A DNA stretch of 64,000 nt from Pseudotabrizicola algicola (GTDB taxonomy: Bacteria; Pseudomonadota; Alphaproteobacteria; Rhodobacterales; Rhodobacteraceae): positions 640,275 to 704,274 of the forward strand of contig NZ_JAAIKE010000002.1 in NCBI RefSeq assembly GCF_010915705.1, written 5' to 3'. Made by a program: the position numbers and the translations under genes. Of this stretch, positions 33,620-41,806 are shown piece by piece (position 1 is the first letter of the stretch; each line of letters opens with the position of its first letter). The notes beneath the pieces were generated by a model that was not told where the DNA came from, searched no databases, and saw only the letters and a list, made by a program, of their open reading frames with translations.

Positions 33620-35113
33620 TCAGGCGGCTTCACCGGCCGATGCGGCCTGGATGAGGGATTCGGTGGACAGTTCGACACCAGACAATTCGGCAACAGGCAT
33701 GCCGCGGCTGAACACGATGGCGCGGTGGCAGATGGCGGCGATTTCCTCAAAATCGGTAGAGACAACCAGCACGCCCATGCCGCTAGCCAAAGCTTGGTAA
33801 AGCAGATGATAAATCTCGGCCTTCGCCCCCACATCGACGCCGGCGGTCGGGTCTTCGGTGATCAGCAGGCGACGCTGCGCATCGAGCCAACGCCCGAAAA
33901 CCACCTTTTGCTGGTTACCCCCGGACAGCGCCTCGATGGCGAGTGTCGGGTCGTTGGGAGACAGCCCCACACGTCCCCCCAACGTCTTTGCCATCTCCTC
34001 CTCTCGGGCGGGCGACAGCATGGACAGCAGCTTGCGCCCCGTGGCCGAGGGATTCAGAAAGGCGTTTTCACGGATTGTCAGACCGGGGGCGACGCTTTCC
34101 CCGATACGGTCGCGTGCGACAAATCCGATGCCCGATGTCATCGCGGTCTGTGCGTTGCGCAGATCGGGCGCTTGCCCGTCCAGCATGATCCGGCCCGCAT
34201 GGGGAATGACGCCGAACAGCGCGCGACCGATATCTTCATGCCCTGCACCGCGCAGTCCGGCCAAGCCAAGCAACTCGCCACGCTTGATGACAAAGCTGAC
34301 CGGCCCCACGACAGGGGTAGCAAGGCCCTGAACACTCAGGATAGCAGGCCCGTCTTGCACCGGAGGACGCGCAATTTCCCGCGCCTTGCGCCCCACAATC
34401 AGGCTGACCAGTTCATCCGGCGTGGTATGGCTGATCGGACGCATGCCCACCATCTGCCCATCGCGCAGCACCGCGACCCGATCAGCGATGCGAAAGACCT
34501 CGTCCAGCCGATGGCTGACATAGATCATCCCCACCCCGCGCCGCTTGAGCGGGCGAAGCGCCGCAAACAGGCGCTCCACCTCGTCGGCGGGCAAACTTGC
34601 GGTTGGTTCATCCAGCACCAGAAAATCGCAATGGGCCGCCAGAGCGCGTGCGATTGCGACCAAGGATTTTTGCGTGCGCGTCAGGCTGGCGACGCGCGCT
34701 GTGGCGGCGAAATCAGCCTCGACCAGACGGAGGGCCGCATCGGCAGCCGCCTCTGTGGCGGGCCAGTCAATGCGGCGACCACGGCGCACATAGCCCAGCG
34801 CCAATGCAATATTTTCGGCGACGCTCATCCATTCGATCAAGCCGAGGTCCTGATGGATGAAGGCAACCTTCTGCCCACCGGCCTTGCCTGCCTCATGGGC
34901 ATAAGGCACGCCATCGATCCGCACATCGCCCTCATCAGGACGATGAATGCCACCCAGCACCTTTATCAGGGTGGATTTGCCCGCGCCGTTTTCGCCAAGG
35001 AGCGCCACGATTTCCCCGCGACCCACCGTCAGGGAAACACCCTTCAAAGCGCGCGTGCCGCCAAAGCTTTTTACAATGCGGTCGAAAAACAGGCCGTCCG
35101 GTGACGGTTCCAT
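33620..35113 (-). CDS. Sugar ABC transporter ATPase with two nucleotide-binding domains
   Basis: 497 residues, ATG preceded by GGGAGGGGG. The first domain has Walker A GENGAGKST and Walker B FLVLDEPTAS, but a degenerate signature (SLTRTQKSLVAIARAL). The second keeps LSGGNQQK and ITEDPTAGVDVGAKAE but lacks a standard Walker A, normal for RbsA/XylG-type tandem ATPases. First gene of the operon, divergent from a LacI regulator, with two operator-like palindromes between them. Confidence 0.94.
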   Translation of the reverse strand: MEPSPDGLFFDRIVKSFGGTRALKGVSLTVGRGEIVALLGENGAGKSTLIKVLGGIHRPDEGDVRIDGVPYAHEAGKAGGQKVAFIHQDLGLIEWMSVAENIALALGYVRRGRRIDWPATEAAADAALRLVEADFAATARVASLTRTQKSLVAIARALAAHCDFLVLDEPTASLPADEVERLFAALRPLKRRGVGMIYVSHRLDEVFRIADRVAVLRDGQMVGMRPISHTTPDELVSLIVGRKAREIARPPVQDGPAILSVQGLATPVVGPVSFVIKRGELLGLAGLRGAGHEDIGRALFGVIPHAGRIMLDGQAPDLRNAQTAMTSGIGFVARDRIGESVAPGLTIRENAFLNPSATGRKLLSMLSPAREEEMAKTLGGRVGLSPNDPTLAIEALSGGNQQKVVFGRWLDAQRRLLITEDPTAGVDVGAKAEIYHLLYQALASGMGVLVVSTDFEEIAAICHRAIVFSRGMPVAELSGVELSTESLIQAASAGEAA

Positions 35114-35163
35114 ATTTACCCCCTCCCTGAGCAGAAACCGGTTTTGAGCTGATCTTGCGCCAG

Positions 35164-35176
35164 GTTTACCGGTAAC
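35164..35176. promoter_or_regulatory. Operator-like palindrome, TTACCGGTAA core
   Basis: Perfect ten-base palindrome within GTTTACCGGTAAC, 50 bases ahead of the ABC operon. Likely a LacI-family site. Confidence 0.45.
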
Positions 35177-35220
35177 GTAAGACTTGATGGACTTGCCACC
35201 CCCTACCTGTCAAGCGCAAA

Positions 35221-35234
35221 GTTAACGATAACAT
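35221..35234. promoter_or_regulatory. LacI-type operator, GTTAACGATAACAT
   Basis: Matches the 14-base core of the operator at 39222-39245 and the ATGTTA-N4-TAACAT type known for GntR/IdnR-like LacI regulators. It lies between the ABC operon and lacI-type gene 35271. Confidence 0.65.
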
Positions 35235-35270
35235 GGTCGCCCGTGCGCACGGGCCGAAAGGAACCCGGGC

Positions 35271-36266
35271 ATGAAAGCCAATCTCGAAGACATCGCCCTG
35301 GCTGCCGGCGTCTCGAAGATGACGGTCAGCCGTGTTTTGCGGGGTGGCACTGGATTTTCCGCCGAAACGCGCGACAGGGTGATGACCATCGCGCAGCGCA
35401 TGGGATATGTGCCGAATCGGCTGGCTGCCGCCTTCGGGTCCGACCAGGCCAGCACACTGGTGGGCATGTGCGTGCCCCGCCTCACCTCGGGGCTGTTTGG
35501 CCATGTGCTAGACGGGGTCGACCGTGCCCTGTCCCGCCTTGGCTATCAGCTGATGATCGGGGCCAACAACCATTCCGCCGAGGAAGAAGAGGCTTGGATC
35601 CGGCAGGTGATTGCATGGCGTCCGGCGGGTTTCATTCTCTCGGGGCGGATACACACGCCGGGAACGGTCGATCTGCTGCGTGAAGCAACCGGCCCTGTGG
35701 TCGAGATCTGGGATCTGACCACCAGCCCGATCGATCTGTCGGTCGGCTTTTCGCATGTGGATTGCGGCGCGGAAATGGCCCAGTTCCTGCTGCGACGCGG
35801 GCGGCGTCGGGCGGGTTATGTGGGCGCATTGGCCCGCGCCGATGTGATGGGCGCGGCACGGCTGGAAGGGTTCCAATCCACCCTTGCCCGCGCGGGCCAT
35901 CCGCTGGTGGCAAGCGAGGTTTTGCACGACATGCCAGGGTTTTATGCGGGGTATTACGGGCTTGAAACGCTGCTGAGCCGTCAACCGCGGCTGGATGTGG
36001 TCTATTTCCACAATGATGAAATGGCGATTGGCGGGCTGGCCTATGCCCAGTCACGCGGCATCAGGGTGCCGGAAGACCTTGGCATTGCGGGCTGGGGAGG
36101 AATGGAAGCTGCATCGATCCTGCCGCGCCGCCTGACCACCACCATCGTGCCGACCACCGCCATTGGCAAAGCCGCGGCCGAGGCGCTTGTCGCGCGGCTG
36201 AAGGGTGAGGGCGGGCCAGAGGTTACTGTCATCCCCACCCGGCTGGAACCGGGGGAAACCGGCTAA
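35271..36266 (+). CDS. LacI-family transcriptional regulator (sugar-acid operons)
   Basis: 331 residues. Helix-turn-helix at 4-25 (LEDIALAAGVSKMTVSRVLR), hinge helix around PNRLAAAFGSDQAS, then a periplasmic-binding-like effector domain ending LTTTIVPTTAIGKAAAEALV. It sits divergent from the ABC transporter. The operator shared by 35221 and 39222 suggests that it controls both the transporter and idn genes. Confidence 0.88.
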   Translation: MKANLEDIALAAGVSKMTVSRVLRGGTGFSAETRDRVMTIAQRMGYVPNRLAAAFGSDQASTLVGMCVPRLTSGLFGHVLDGVDRALSRLGYQLMIGANNHSAEEEEAWIRQVIAWRPAGFILSGRIHTPGTVDLLREATGPVVEIWDLTTSPIDLSVGFSHVDCGAEMAQFLLRRGRRRAGYVGALARADVMGAARLEGFQSTLARAGHPLVASEVLHDMPGFYAGYYGLETLLSRQPRLDVVYFHNDEMAIGGLAYAQSRGIRVPEDLGIAGWGGMEAASILPRRLTTTIVPTTAIGKAAAEALVARLKGEGGPEVTVIPTRLEPGETG

Positions 36267-36269
36267 GGC

Positions 36270-37160
36270 TTACGGGCTCTGCACGCCCCTGCGGTTCAGG
36301 ATCACCGAATACACGCTTGTCGTGGCGGTGATGAACAGCCGGTGCTTGGCCCGTCCGCCAAAGCAGATGTTGGACACCAGTTCCGGCACATGGATCTTGC
36401 CCATCAGATGCCCGTCGGGTGCGATGCAATGCACCCCGTCGGCGGCCGAGGACCACAGGTTGCCATCCGTATCCACCCGGATGCCGTCCGCACAACCGGG
36501 GCTGATCGTGTGAAACAGCCGCCCGTTCGCGGGCCGACCATCCACCATGTCATAAACCCGGATGTGCTGCGGATCGGCGCTGAACATCCGCCCGGTGTCA
36601 GCCACATACAGCAAGGATTCGTCCGGGCTGAAGGCCAGCCCATTCGGGCAGGCCATATCGGTGATCACAGCCGCAATCCCGCCCGCAGGGTCGATGCGAT
36701 AGACCGCGCAGGGCAGTTCCTGCTCGGCGCGGAACCCTTCGTAATCGGTCATGATCCCGTAATGCGGATCGCTGAACCAGATGCTGCCATCGCGTGCCAC
36801 GATCACATCATTGGGGCTGTTCAGAGGCTTGCCGTCAAAACTGTCGGCCAGCACCGTGATGGTGCCATCCCATTCGGTGCGTGTCACCCGCCGCAACCCG
36901 TGTTCGCAACTGATCAGCCGCCCCTTCCGGTCGCGGGTGTGGCCGTTGGCATAATCCGACGGCGCACGGAACGTGGTCACCCCATTCTCGGTCCAGCGCA
37001 GGATGCGATTGTTCGGGATGTCGGAAAACAGCAAGCACTCCATGTCACCGAACCAGACCGGGCCTTCCACCCAATCGAACCCGGTGGCAAGCCGCTTGAC
37101 CGGTGCATTGCCCATGACAAAGCTGCCAAAGGCCGGATCATGGATTTCAAAGAATGACAT
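36270..37160 (-). CDS. SMP-30/gluconolactonase-family lactonase
   Basis: 296 residues, six-bladed propeller family. Metal-ligand regions appear as GFDWVEGPVWFGD (Glu), LNSPNDVIVARDGSIWFSD (Asn/Asp) and CPNGLAFSPDESLLYVADTG (Asn, Asp). Hydrolyses sugar 1,4- or 1,5-lactones to acids. It is downstream of idnD with 55 bases between and probably in the same operon, so it would supply the free sugar acid. Confidence 0.88.
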   Translation of the reverse strand: MSFFEIHDPAFGSFVMGNAPVKRLATGFDWVEGPVWFGDMECLLFSDIPNNRILRWTENGVTTFRAPSDYANGHTRDRKGRLISCEHGLRRVTRTEWDGTITVLADSFDGKPLNSPNDVIVARDGSIWFSDPHYGIMTDYEGFRAEQELPCAVYRIDPAGGIAAVITDMACPNGLAFSPDESLLYVADTGRMFSADPQHIRVYDMVDGRPANGRLFHTISPGCADGIRVDTDGNLWSSAADGVHCIAPDGHLMGKIHVPELVSNICFGGRAKHRLFITATTSVYSVILNRRGVQSP

Positions 37161-37190
37161 GGGGCCGCTCCCTGTTGCCCGGTTCTGGCT

Positions 37191-37210
37191 GGCCCCTTCG
37201 GAAAGGGGCC
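37191..37210. repeat. Hairpin between idnD and the lactonase gene
   Basis: GGCCCCTT pairs with AAGGGGCC around a four-base loop. It has no T-run and lies inside an apparent operon, so it may be a processing or partial-termination site. Confidence 0.4.
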
Positions 37211-37215
37211 CTGCC

Positions 37216-38253
37216 CTATTCAGAAAACACGATCTGCGCCTTCATCGCCTGCGTTCTGTCGGACGCGAGCTTGAACGCAGTCTCGGCCTGATCCAGTGCC
37301 ACTGTATGCGTGATCAGGGGCTTCACGTCTATCAACCCCTTTTGCATCAGGCCCACGCCCACCGCAAATTCCGCGTGAAAGCGGAACGACCCGCGCAGGT
37401 CCAACTCCTTGGCGGTTACGGCCATCATCGGCAGGCTCATATCGCCGCCAAGGCCCAGTTGCAGGATTACCCCGCGAGGGCGCATCGCGGCGATGCCGCC
37501 GGCCAGTGCAGCAGCCACGCCGGTGCATTCGTAAAGCACGTCAAAGCTGCCCTTGTCGGCGTTGTAGGCCGAAAGCGCATCGGGGTCTTTCGCGGTGTTG
37601 ATCACCCGGTCCGCCCCGGCCTTGCGCGCAAGGGCAAGCGTGAAATCCGACAGATCGGTCGCCACGATCTCGGCAGCGCCCGCCCGACGTGCGGCAAGGA
37701 TCGACAGCACGCCAATCGGCCCGCAACCGGCGACCAGCACCCGCTTGCCCAGCATGTCGCCCGCACGTTTTGTGGCGTGCAGCGTCACCGCCAAAGGTTC
37801 CGCCATCGCGGCCTCTCCGGCCGTAAGCCCGGTGGCATCGACGCATTGGCTGGCGTCAGCGACAAGGCTCTCGCGGAACGCGCCCTGAATGTGAGGAAAA
37901 GGCATCGCGCTGCCATAAAAGCGCATGTTCAGACACTGGTTCGGAAGCCCTTCAAGGCAGAACTTGCACGCGCCACAAGGACGGCTTGGCGACACCGCAA
38001 CCAGTTGCCCCGTCGTGAAATCCGTCACCCCCGATCCGACGGCGTCGACATAGGCCGAAACCTCATGGCCGAGAATCATCGGCTCGCGCAGACGCACCGT
38101 GCCAAAGCCGCCGTGGTGATAGTAATGCAGATCAGACCCGCACACGCCCCCCGTGGCCAACCGCAGGCGCACCTGCCCTGCACCCGGCTGTTCGACCGGA
38201 CGATCCTCGACCCGCAGATCCTTGGCCGCATGAATGACAATCGCGCGCATCAT
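37216..38253 (-). CDS. idnD: L-idonate 5-dehydrogenase
   Basis: 345 residues, zinc-dependent medium-chain dehydrogenase. Catalytic zinc ligands Cys38 (GGVCGSDLHYY) and His63-Glu64 (LGHEV); structural zinc Cys93, 96, 99 and 107 (CGACKFCLEGLPNQC). The Rossmann motif is VLVAGCGPIGVLS. The SDLHYYHHGGFGTVRLREPM segment is characteristic of IdnD, which oxidises L-idonate to 5-ketogluconate. Its start overlaps the stop of the preceding 2-hydroxyacid dehydrogenase (ATGA). Confidence 0.9.
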   Translation of the reverse strand: MMRAIVIHAAKDLRVEDRPVEQPGAGQVRLRLATGGVCGSDLHYYHHGGFGTVRLREPMILGHEVSAYVDAVGSGVTDFTTGQLVAVSPSRPCGACKFCLEGLPNQCLNMRFYGSAMPFPHIQGAFRESLVADASQCVDATGLTAGEAAMAEPLAVTLHATKRAGDMLGKRVLVAGCGPIGVLSILAARRAGAAEIVATDLSDFTLALARKAGADRVINTAKDPDALSAYNADKGSFDVLYECTGVAAALAGGIAAMRPRGVILQLGLGGDMSLPMMAVTAKELDLRGSFRFHAEFAVGVGLMQKGLIDVKPLITHTVALDQAETAFKLASDRTQAMKAQIVFSE

Positions 38254-39197
38254 GCCACCTGCGTCAGCAAGGGCTGTCCGGCGAAATGCGCGGTCAGGTT
38301 GTCACGCACCAGCTTGCCCATCGCCTGCCGCGTTTCATAGGTGCCGCTGGCATGATGCGGCTGGACCAGCACATTCGGCAGGCTCAGGAACCGTGGGTTC
38401 AGCTTTGGCTCGCCTTCAAACACATCGAGCGCGGCAGACCCCAGCGCGCCGCTTTCCAGTGCCGCCAGCAGCGCCTCTTCGTCGATGTTCGACGCGCGCG
38501 AGATGTTAATCAACATGCCTTGCGGCCCAAGTGCCTCGATCACCTTTGCCCCCACGATGTGCCGCGTGGCCGCCGATGCCGCCAGCGTCACGAACAGGAA
38601 ATCCGACCGCGCGGCCAGTGCCACAGGGTCCGCGATATACTCCCAATCCTTGGCATAGTCCTTTGCCCCGACATCGGAATAGGCAATCTGCATATCGAAG
38701 CCGGCCAGCCGTTTTGCAACCTCATACCCGATGCGGCCAAGACCCAGAACCCCGGCGCGCTTGCCCCAGACGCGGCGCTGCAACGGATACAGGCCCTTTG
38801 CCGCCCAAGACCCGTCGCGCACCCATGTTTCCGCCCCGATCATGCCGCGCGACTGCACCAGCATCATCGCGACCCCGAGATCGGCCACGTCATTGGTCAG
38901 CACATCCGGCGTGTTGGTCACCTTGATGCCGCGGGCCCGCGCGGCCTCCAAGTCCACTGCGTCATAGCCCACGCCATAAACGCTGATCACCTCAAGCTGC
39001 GGGCAGGCCGCGATCATCGCGGCATTGGCACCCAGCTCGCCCCGCGTGGCGATTCCCTTGATCTGCGGACCGACCTCGGCCAGAAACGCAGCCTTGTCGG
39101 TGGCTTCGAAATAGCGGTGCATGTGAAAACTTGCATCCAGCGGCACCTGATCCCATTCAGGGTATGGGCCGACTTGCAGGATATGGGGCTTTGTCAT
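38250..39197 (-). CDS. D-2-hydroxyacid dehydrogenase (GhrB/ketogluconate-reductase-like)
   Basis: 315 residues. NAD(P)-binding GLGRIG at 152-157; catalytic Arg234 (INISRASNI), Glu263 (DVFEGEP) and His281/282 (VQPHHASGT). Fits enzymes reducing 2-ketogluconate, hydroxypyruvate or glyoxylate; the idn context favours a 2-keto sugar acid. First gene of the leftward idn operon, divergent from idnO across the operator at 39222. Confidence 0.9.
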   Translation of the reverse strand: MTKPHILQVGPYPEWDQVPLDASFHMHRYFEATDKAAFLAEVGPQIKGIATRGELGANAAMIAACPQLEVISVYGVGYDAVDLEAARARGIKVTNTPDVLTNDVADLGVAMMLVQSRGMIGAETWVRDGSWAAKGLYPLQRRVWGKRAGVLGLGRIGYEVAKRLAGFDMQIAYSDVGAKDYAKDWEYIADPVALAARSDFLFVTLAASAATRHIVGAKVIEALGPQGMLINISRASNIDEEALLAALESGALGSAALDVFEGEPKLNPRFLSLPNVLVQPHHASGTYETRQAMGKLVRDNLTAHFAGQPLLTQVA

Positions 39198-39215
39198 TGT
39201 CTATCCGATCCCGGC

Positions 39216-39244
39216 TTGACAGTTTATGTTAACGATAACATAAA
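39216..39244 (+). promoter_or_regulatory. Sigma-70-like promoter of idnO overlapping the operator
   Basis: TTGACA at 39216-39221 and CATAAA at 39239-39244 with 17 bases between. The spacer is almost wholly the operator, so repressor binding would block RNA polymerase. Confidence 0.55.
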
Positions 39245-39245
39245 C
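39222..39245. promoter_or_regulatory. LacI-type operator of the idn operons
   Basis: Ten-base arms GTTTATGTTA and TAACATAAAC are perfect inverted repeats around ACGA. The core matches 35221-35234. Confidence 0.75.
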
Positions 39246-39290
39246 AGGAGAGACCACGCTTGTCGAGAGCGAACTGAAAGGAATCTGAAC

Positions 39291-40046
39291 GTGGGACACC
39301 AGCTTTTCGACCTGACCGGGCGGCGGGCACTGATCACCGGGTCGTCGCAGGGCATCGGCTTTGCCCTGGCCCAAGGGCTGAGCGCCGCAGGCGCGCAAGT
39401 GGTGCTGAACGGACGTGATGCGGGCAAACTGGCCGAGGCGGCAGCGCGCATTCCGGGTGCCGAAACGCTGGCCTTTGACGCGACCGATCACAACGCCGTC
39501 CGCGCCGCGGTCGATGCCTTCGAGGCCGGCGGCAAGCAGATCGACATTCTTGTGAACAATGCAGGCATGCAGCATCGCACACCGTTGGAAGATTTCCCCG
39601 CCGACGCCTTTGAACGCCTTTTGCAGACCAATATCGCGAGTGTCTTCCACGTGGGCCAAGCGGTCGCCCGCCATATGATTGCCCGCAAGCGCGGCCACAT
39701 CATCAACATCGCCTCGGTGCAAACCGCCCTCGCCCGCCCCGGCATCGCCCCCTATACAGCCACCAAGGGCGCGGTCGGGAACCTGACCAAAGGCATGGCA
39801 ACCGATTGGGCCAGATACGGGCTGAACTGCAACGCCATCGCGCCGGGCTATTTCGACACGCCGCTGAACGCAGCGCTGGTCGCGGACCCCGCCTTCAGCG
39901 CTTGGCTGGAAAAGCGCACTCCTGCCGGACGCTGGGGGAATGTCGAGGAATTGCAGGGTGCCTGCATCTTCCTTGCATCCGACGCCGCCAGTTTTGTGAA
40001 CGGCCATATCCTTTACGTCGACGGCGGCATAACGGCCTCGCTATGA
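39291..40046 (+). CDS. idnO: Gluconate 5-dehydrogenase (SDR)
   Basis: 251 residues from a GTG at 39291 with AAAGGA eight bases upstream; the open frame before it overlaps the operator and is not coding. Cofactor motif TGSSQGIG (16-23), NNAG at 89-92, and catalytic Ser142, Tyr155 and Lys159 (PYTATKG). The N-terminus FDLTGRRALITGSSQGIG is typical of IdnO, which reduces 5-ketogluconate to D-gluconate. The stop overlaps the gluconokinase start. Confidence 0.9.
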   Translation: MGHQLFDLTGRRALITGSSQGIGFALAQGLSAAGAQVVLNGRDAGKLAEAAARIPGAETLAFDATDHNAVRAAVDAFEAGGKQIDILVNNAGMQHRTPLEDFPADAFERLLQTNIASVFHVGQAVARHMIARKRGHIINIASVQTALARPGIAPYTATKGAVGNLTKGMATDWARYGLNCNAIAPGYFDTPLNAALVADPAFSAWLEKRTPAGRWGNVEELQGACIFLASDAASFVNGHILYVDGGITASL

Positions 40047-40534
40047 CCTTGCGGCTTATCATCATGGGGGTATCGGGCTGCGGCAAATCTTCGGTGGGCG
40101 AAGGTCTGGCAGCCCGGCTTGGCATCCCCTACCGCGACGGTGACGATCTGCACCCCGCCGCGAATGTCGAGAAAATGCGCGCCGGCATCCCGCTGACTGA
40201 TGAGGACCGCTGGCCGTGGCTGGACCGTGTGGCCCAAGTGCTGGCCGAGGAGGCGCCGGTGATCGTCGGATGCTCGGCCCTGCGCAGGATCTACCGCGAC
40301 CGTCTGCGCGCGGGCGCGGGCGGGCCTGTGCGCTTTGTGCACCTGACAGGCAGCCGCGCGGTGATCGCCGCCCGCATGGCCGCGCGCAGCGGGCACTACA
40401 TGCCACCCAGCCTTCTCGACAGCCAATTCGCCGCACTGGAAGTCCCCGGCCCGGATGAGGCGCTTGCCGTCTCGATTGATCAGCCTTTGCCTGCGCTGAT
40501 CGACTCCCTCCTCCCCCATCTGCAAGGAAGCTGA
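40043..40534 (+). CDS. gntK: Gluconokinase
   Basis: 163 residues, the size of GntK/IdnK enzymes. P-loop GVSGCGKSS at 9-17, the family motif GDDLHPAANVEKMRAGIPLTD, and MAARSGHYMPPSLLDSQ with the conserved HYMP. Phosphorylates D-gluconate to 6-phosphogluconate for the Entner-Doudoroff or pentose phosphate route. Coupled to idnO by an ATGA overlap. Confidence 0.95.
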   Translation: MTLRLIIMGVSGCGKSSVGEGLAARLGIPYRDGDDLHPAANVEKMRAGIPLTDEDRWPWLDRVAQVLAEEAPVIVGCSALRRIYRDRLRAGAGGPVRFVHLTGSRAVIAARMAARSGHYMPPSLLDSQFAALEVPGPDEALAVSIDQPLPALIDSLLPHLQGS

Positions 40535-40536
40535 CC

Positions 40537-41424
40537 ATGACAGACACAATCGCACTCATCGGCGCGGGGGCGATGGGCGGGGCCATCGGCGCGCGCCTGG
40601 TGGCCACCGGAACGCCACTTGTGGTCTTTGATCTTGATCCGGCAAAGATCGCCCCGCTCGTCACCGCCGGGGCCACCGCCGCGGCCTCGGCTGCCGATGC
40701 GGCGCGCAATGCGCGCGCGGTGATCCTGTCGCTGAACGCGGCCCATATCGTGCGCGCGGCGGTGTTCGGCGCGAATGGCGTGGCGACGGGCGCGGCTCCC
40801 GGCACGCTGATCATCGACATGTCTTCAATCGACCCGGAGTCGACCAAGGCACTTGCCGCCGATGCCGCAGCAAAGGGCCTGCACTGGGTAGACAGCCCGC
40901 TATCGGGCGGCATCCCCAAGGCGGCTACCGGAGAACTGACCCTGATGCAGGGCGGCGCACCCGAAGCGGTGGCGGCAGCGCAGGAGATTCTGGCGCATGT
41001 CGCCTCGAACCAAACCCGCATGGGCGAGGCGGGCGCGGGCCAGACCACCAAGTTGATCAATCAGGTTCTGTGCGGGTTGGGCTTCATGGCGGTGGCCGAA
41101 GCGACGGCACTGGCCGAAGCCGCAGGCGTCGATGTCGCGATGATCCCCAAGGCGCTCAAGGGTGGCCGCGCCGACTCGGCCATCTTGCAGGAATACATGC
41201 CCCGCTTTGCCAGTCGCGATTACCGTCGCACAGGGCGCATCGACAACATGGTGAAGGACCTGAACGGCGCCGCCGATCTGGCGCGCCTGACGCATACATC
41301 GATGCCGCTGACGGCGCTTTGCGCCGAGATCCACCGCATGCTGACCGCCGCCGGTCTGGGCGGTGAAGATCAGGCCGCCCTGATGGAATTCTTCAAGGGC
41401 CCCAACAAGGAACTGCCCCAATGA
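40537..41424 (+). CDS. Beta-hydroxyacid dehydrogenase (HIBADH/6PGDH-like)
   Basis: 295 residues. Nucleotide motif GAGAMG at 9-14, substrate loop SPLSGGIPKAATGELTLMQGG near 120-140 and catalytic Lys172 in GQTTKLINQVL. Family members oxidise tartronate semialdehyde-, hydroxyisobutyrate- or threonate-type acids; the exact substrate is unknown. It starts two bases after gntK in the idnO operon. Confidence 0.87.
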   Translation: MTDTIALIGAGAMGGAIGARLVATGTPLVVFDLDPAKIAPLVTAGATAAASAADAARNARAVILSLNAAHIVRAAVFGANGVATGAAPGTLIIDMSSIDPESTKALAADAAAKGLHWVDSPLSGGIPKAATGELTLMQGGAPEAVAAAQEILAHVASNQTRMGEAGAGQTTKLINQVLCGLGFMAVAEATALAEAAGVDVAMIPKALKGGRADSAILQEYMPRFASRDYRRTGRIDNMVKDLNGAADLARLTHTSMPLTALCAEIHRMLTAAGLGGEDQAALMEFFKGPNKELPQ

Positions 41425-41756
41425 TCACCCGCTACGCGCTGTTTGAAGGTCAGGTGCATCCCGGCCAGACCGAAGCCTTCCGCGCCGCCATTCTGGCCGA
41501 GGTGGTGCCGGTGTGGCGCCGCTTTCCCGGCGCTCTTGCCGTGCATGTCACCTTTGGCGAGGACCGCGACGAGGGCGCCCCCGAGTTTCCGCTGATCCTT
41601 GCCATCGACTGGCCGGATATGGCCACGGTAGAGGCGTTTCTGGTCAACCCCATCCGGCTCGAAGGCCGTGCCGCGACCGAAGCTGTGCTGGCGCGGTTCT
41701 TCAACGGGCGGATCCATCACCATGTCACCACCGCCCACAGCTTTGCGCCCAGCTAG
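41421..41756 (+). CDS. Small ferredoxin-fold protein (EthD/ABM-like)
   Basis: 111 residues overlapping the previous stop by four bases. The pattern ITRYALFEGQVHPGQTEAFRAAIL, WRRFPGALAVHVTFGE, LAIDWPDMATVEAFL fits a dimeric alpha-beta barrel of the antibiotic-monooxygenase/EthD kind. No catalytic residues assigned. Position at the end of the idnO operon suggests an accessory role in sugar-acid breakdown. Confidence 0.65.
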   Translation: MITRYALFEGQVHPGQTEAFRAAILAEVVPVWRRFPGALAVHVTFGEDRDEGAPEFPLILAIDWPDMATVEAFLVNPIRLEGRAATEAVLARFFNGRIHHHVTTAHSFAPS

Positions 41757-41782
41757 GGCGAAACTGCACGCTGGATTTTCTA

Positions 41783-41802
41783 TTTGGGTAACGATACCAA
41801 AG
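41783..41802. promoter_or_regulatory. LacI-type operator, GGTAACGATACC core
   Basis: An imperfect palindrome centred at 41792/41793 and only five bases ahead of the lacI-type gene at 41807; likely autorepression. Differs from the idn core by GGTA in place of GTTA. Confidence 0.5.
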
Positions 41803-41806
41803 TGAA

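Noticed and set aside
33539..35104. 521-codon plus-strand open frame opposite the sugar ABC ATPase
   Set aside because: It mirrors codon bias of the true ATPase on the other strand, has no domain and no ribosome site.
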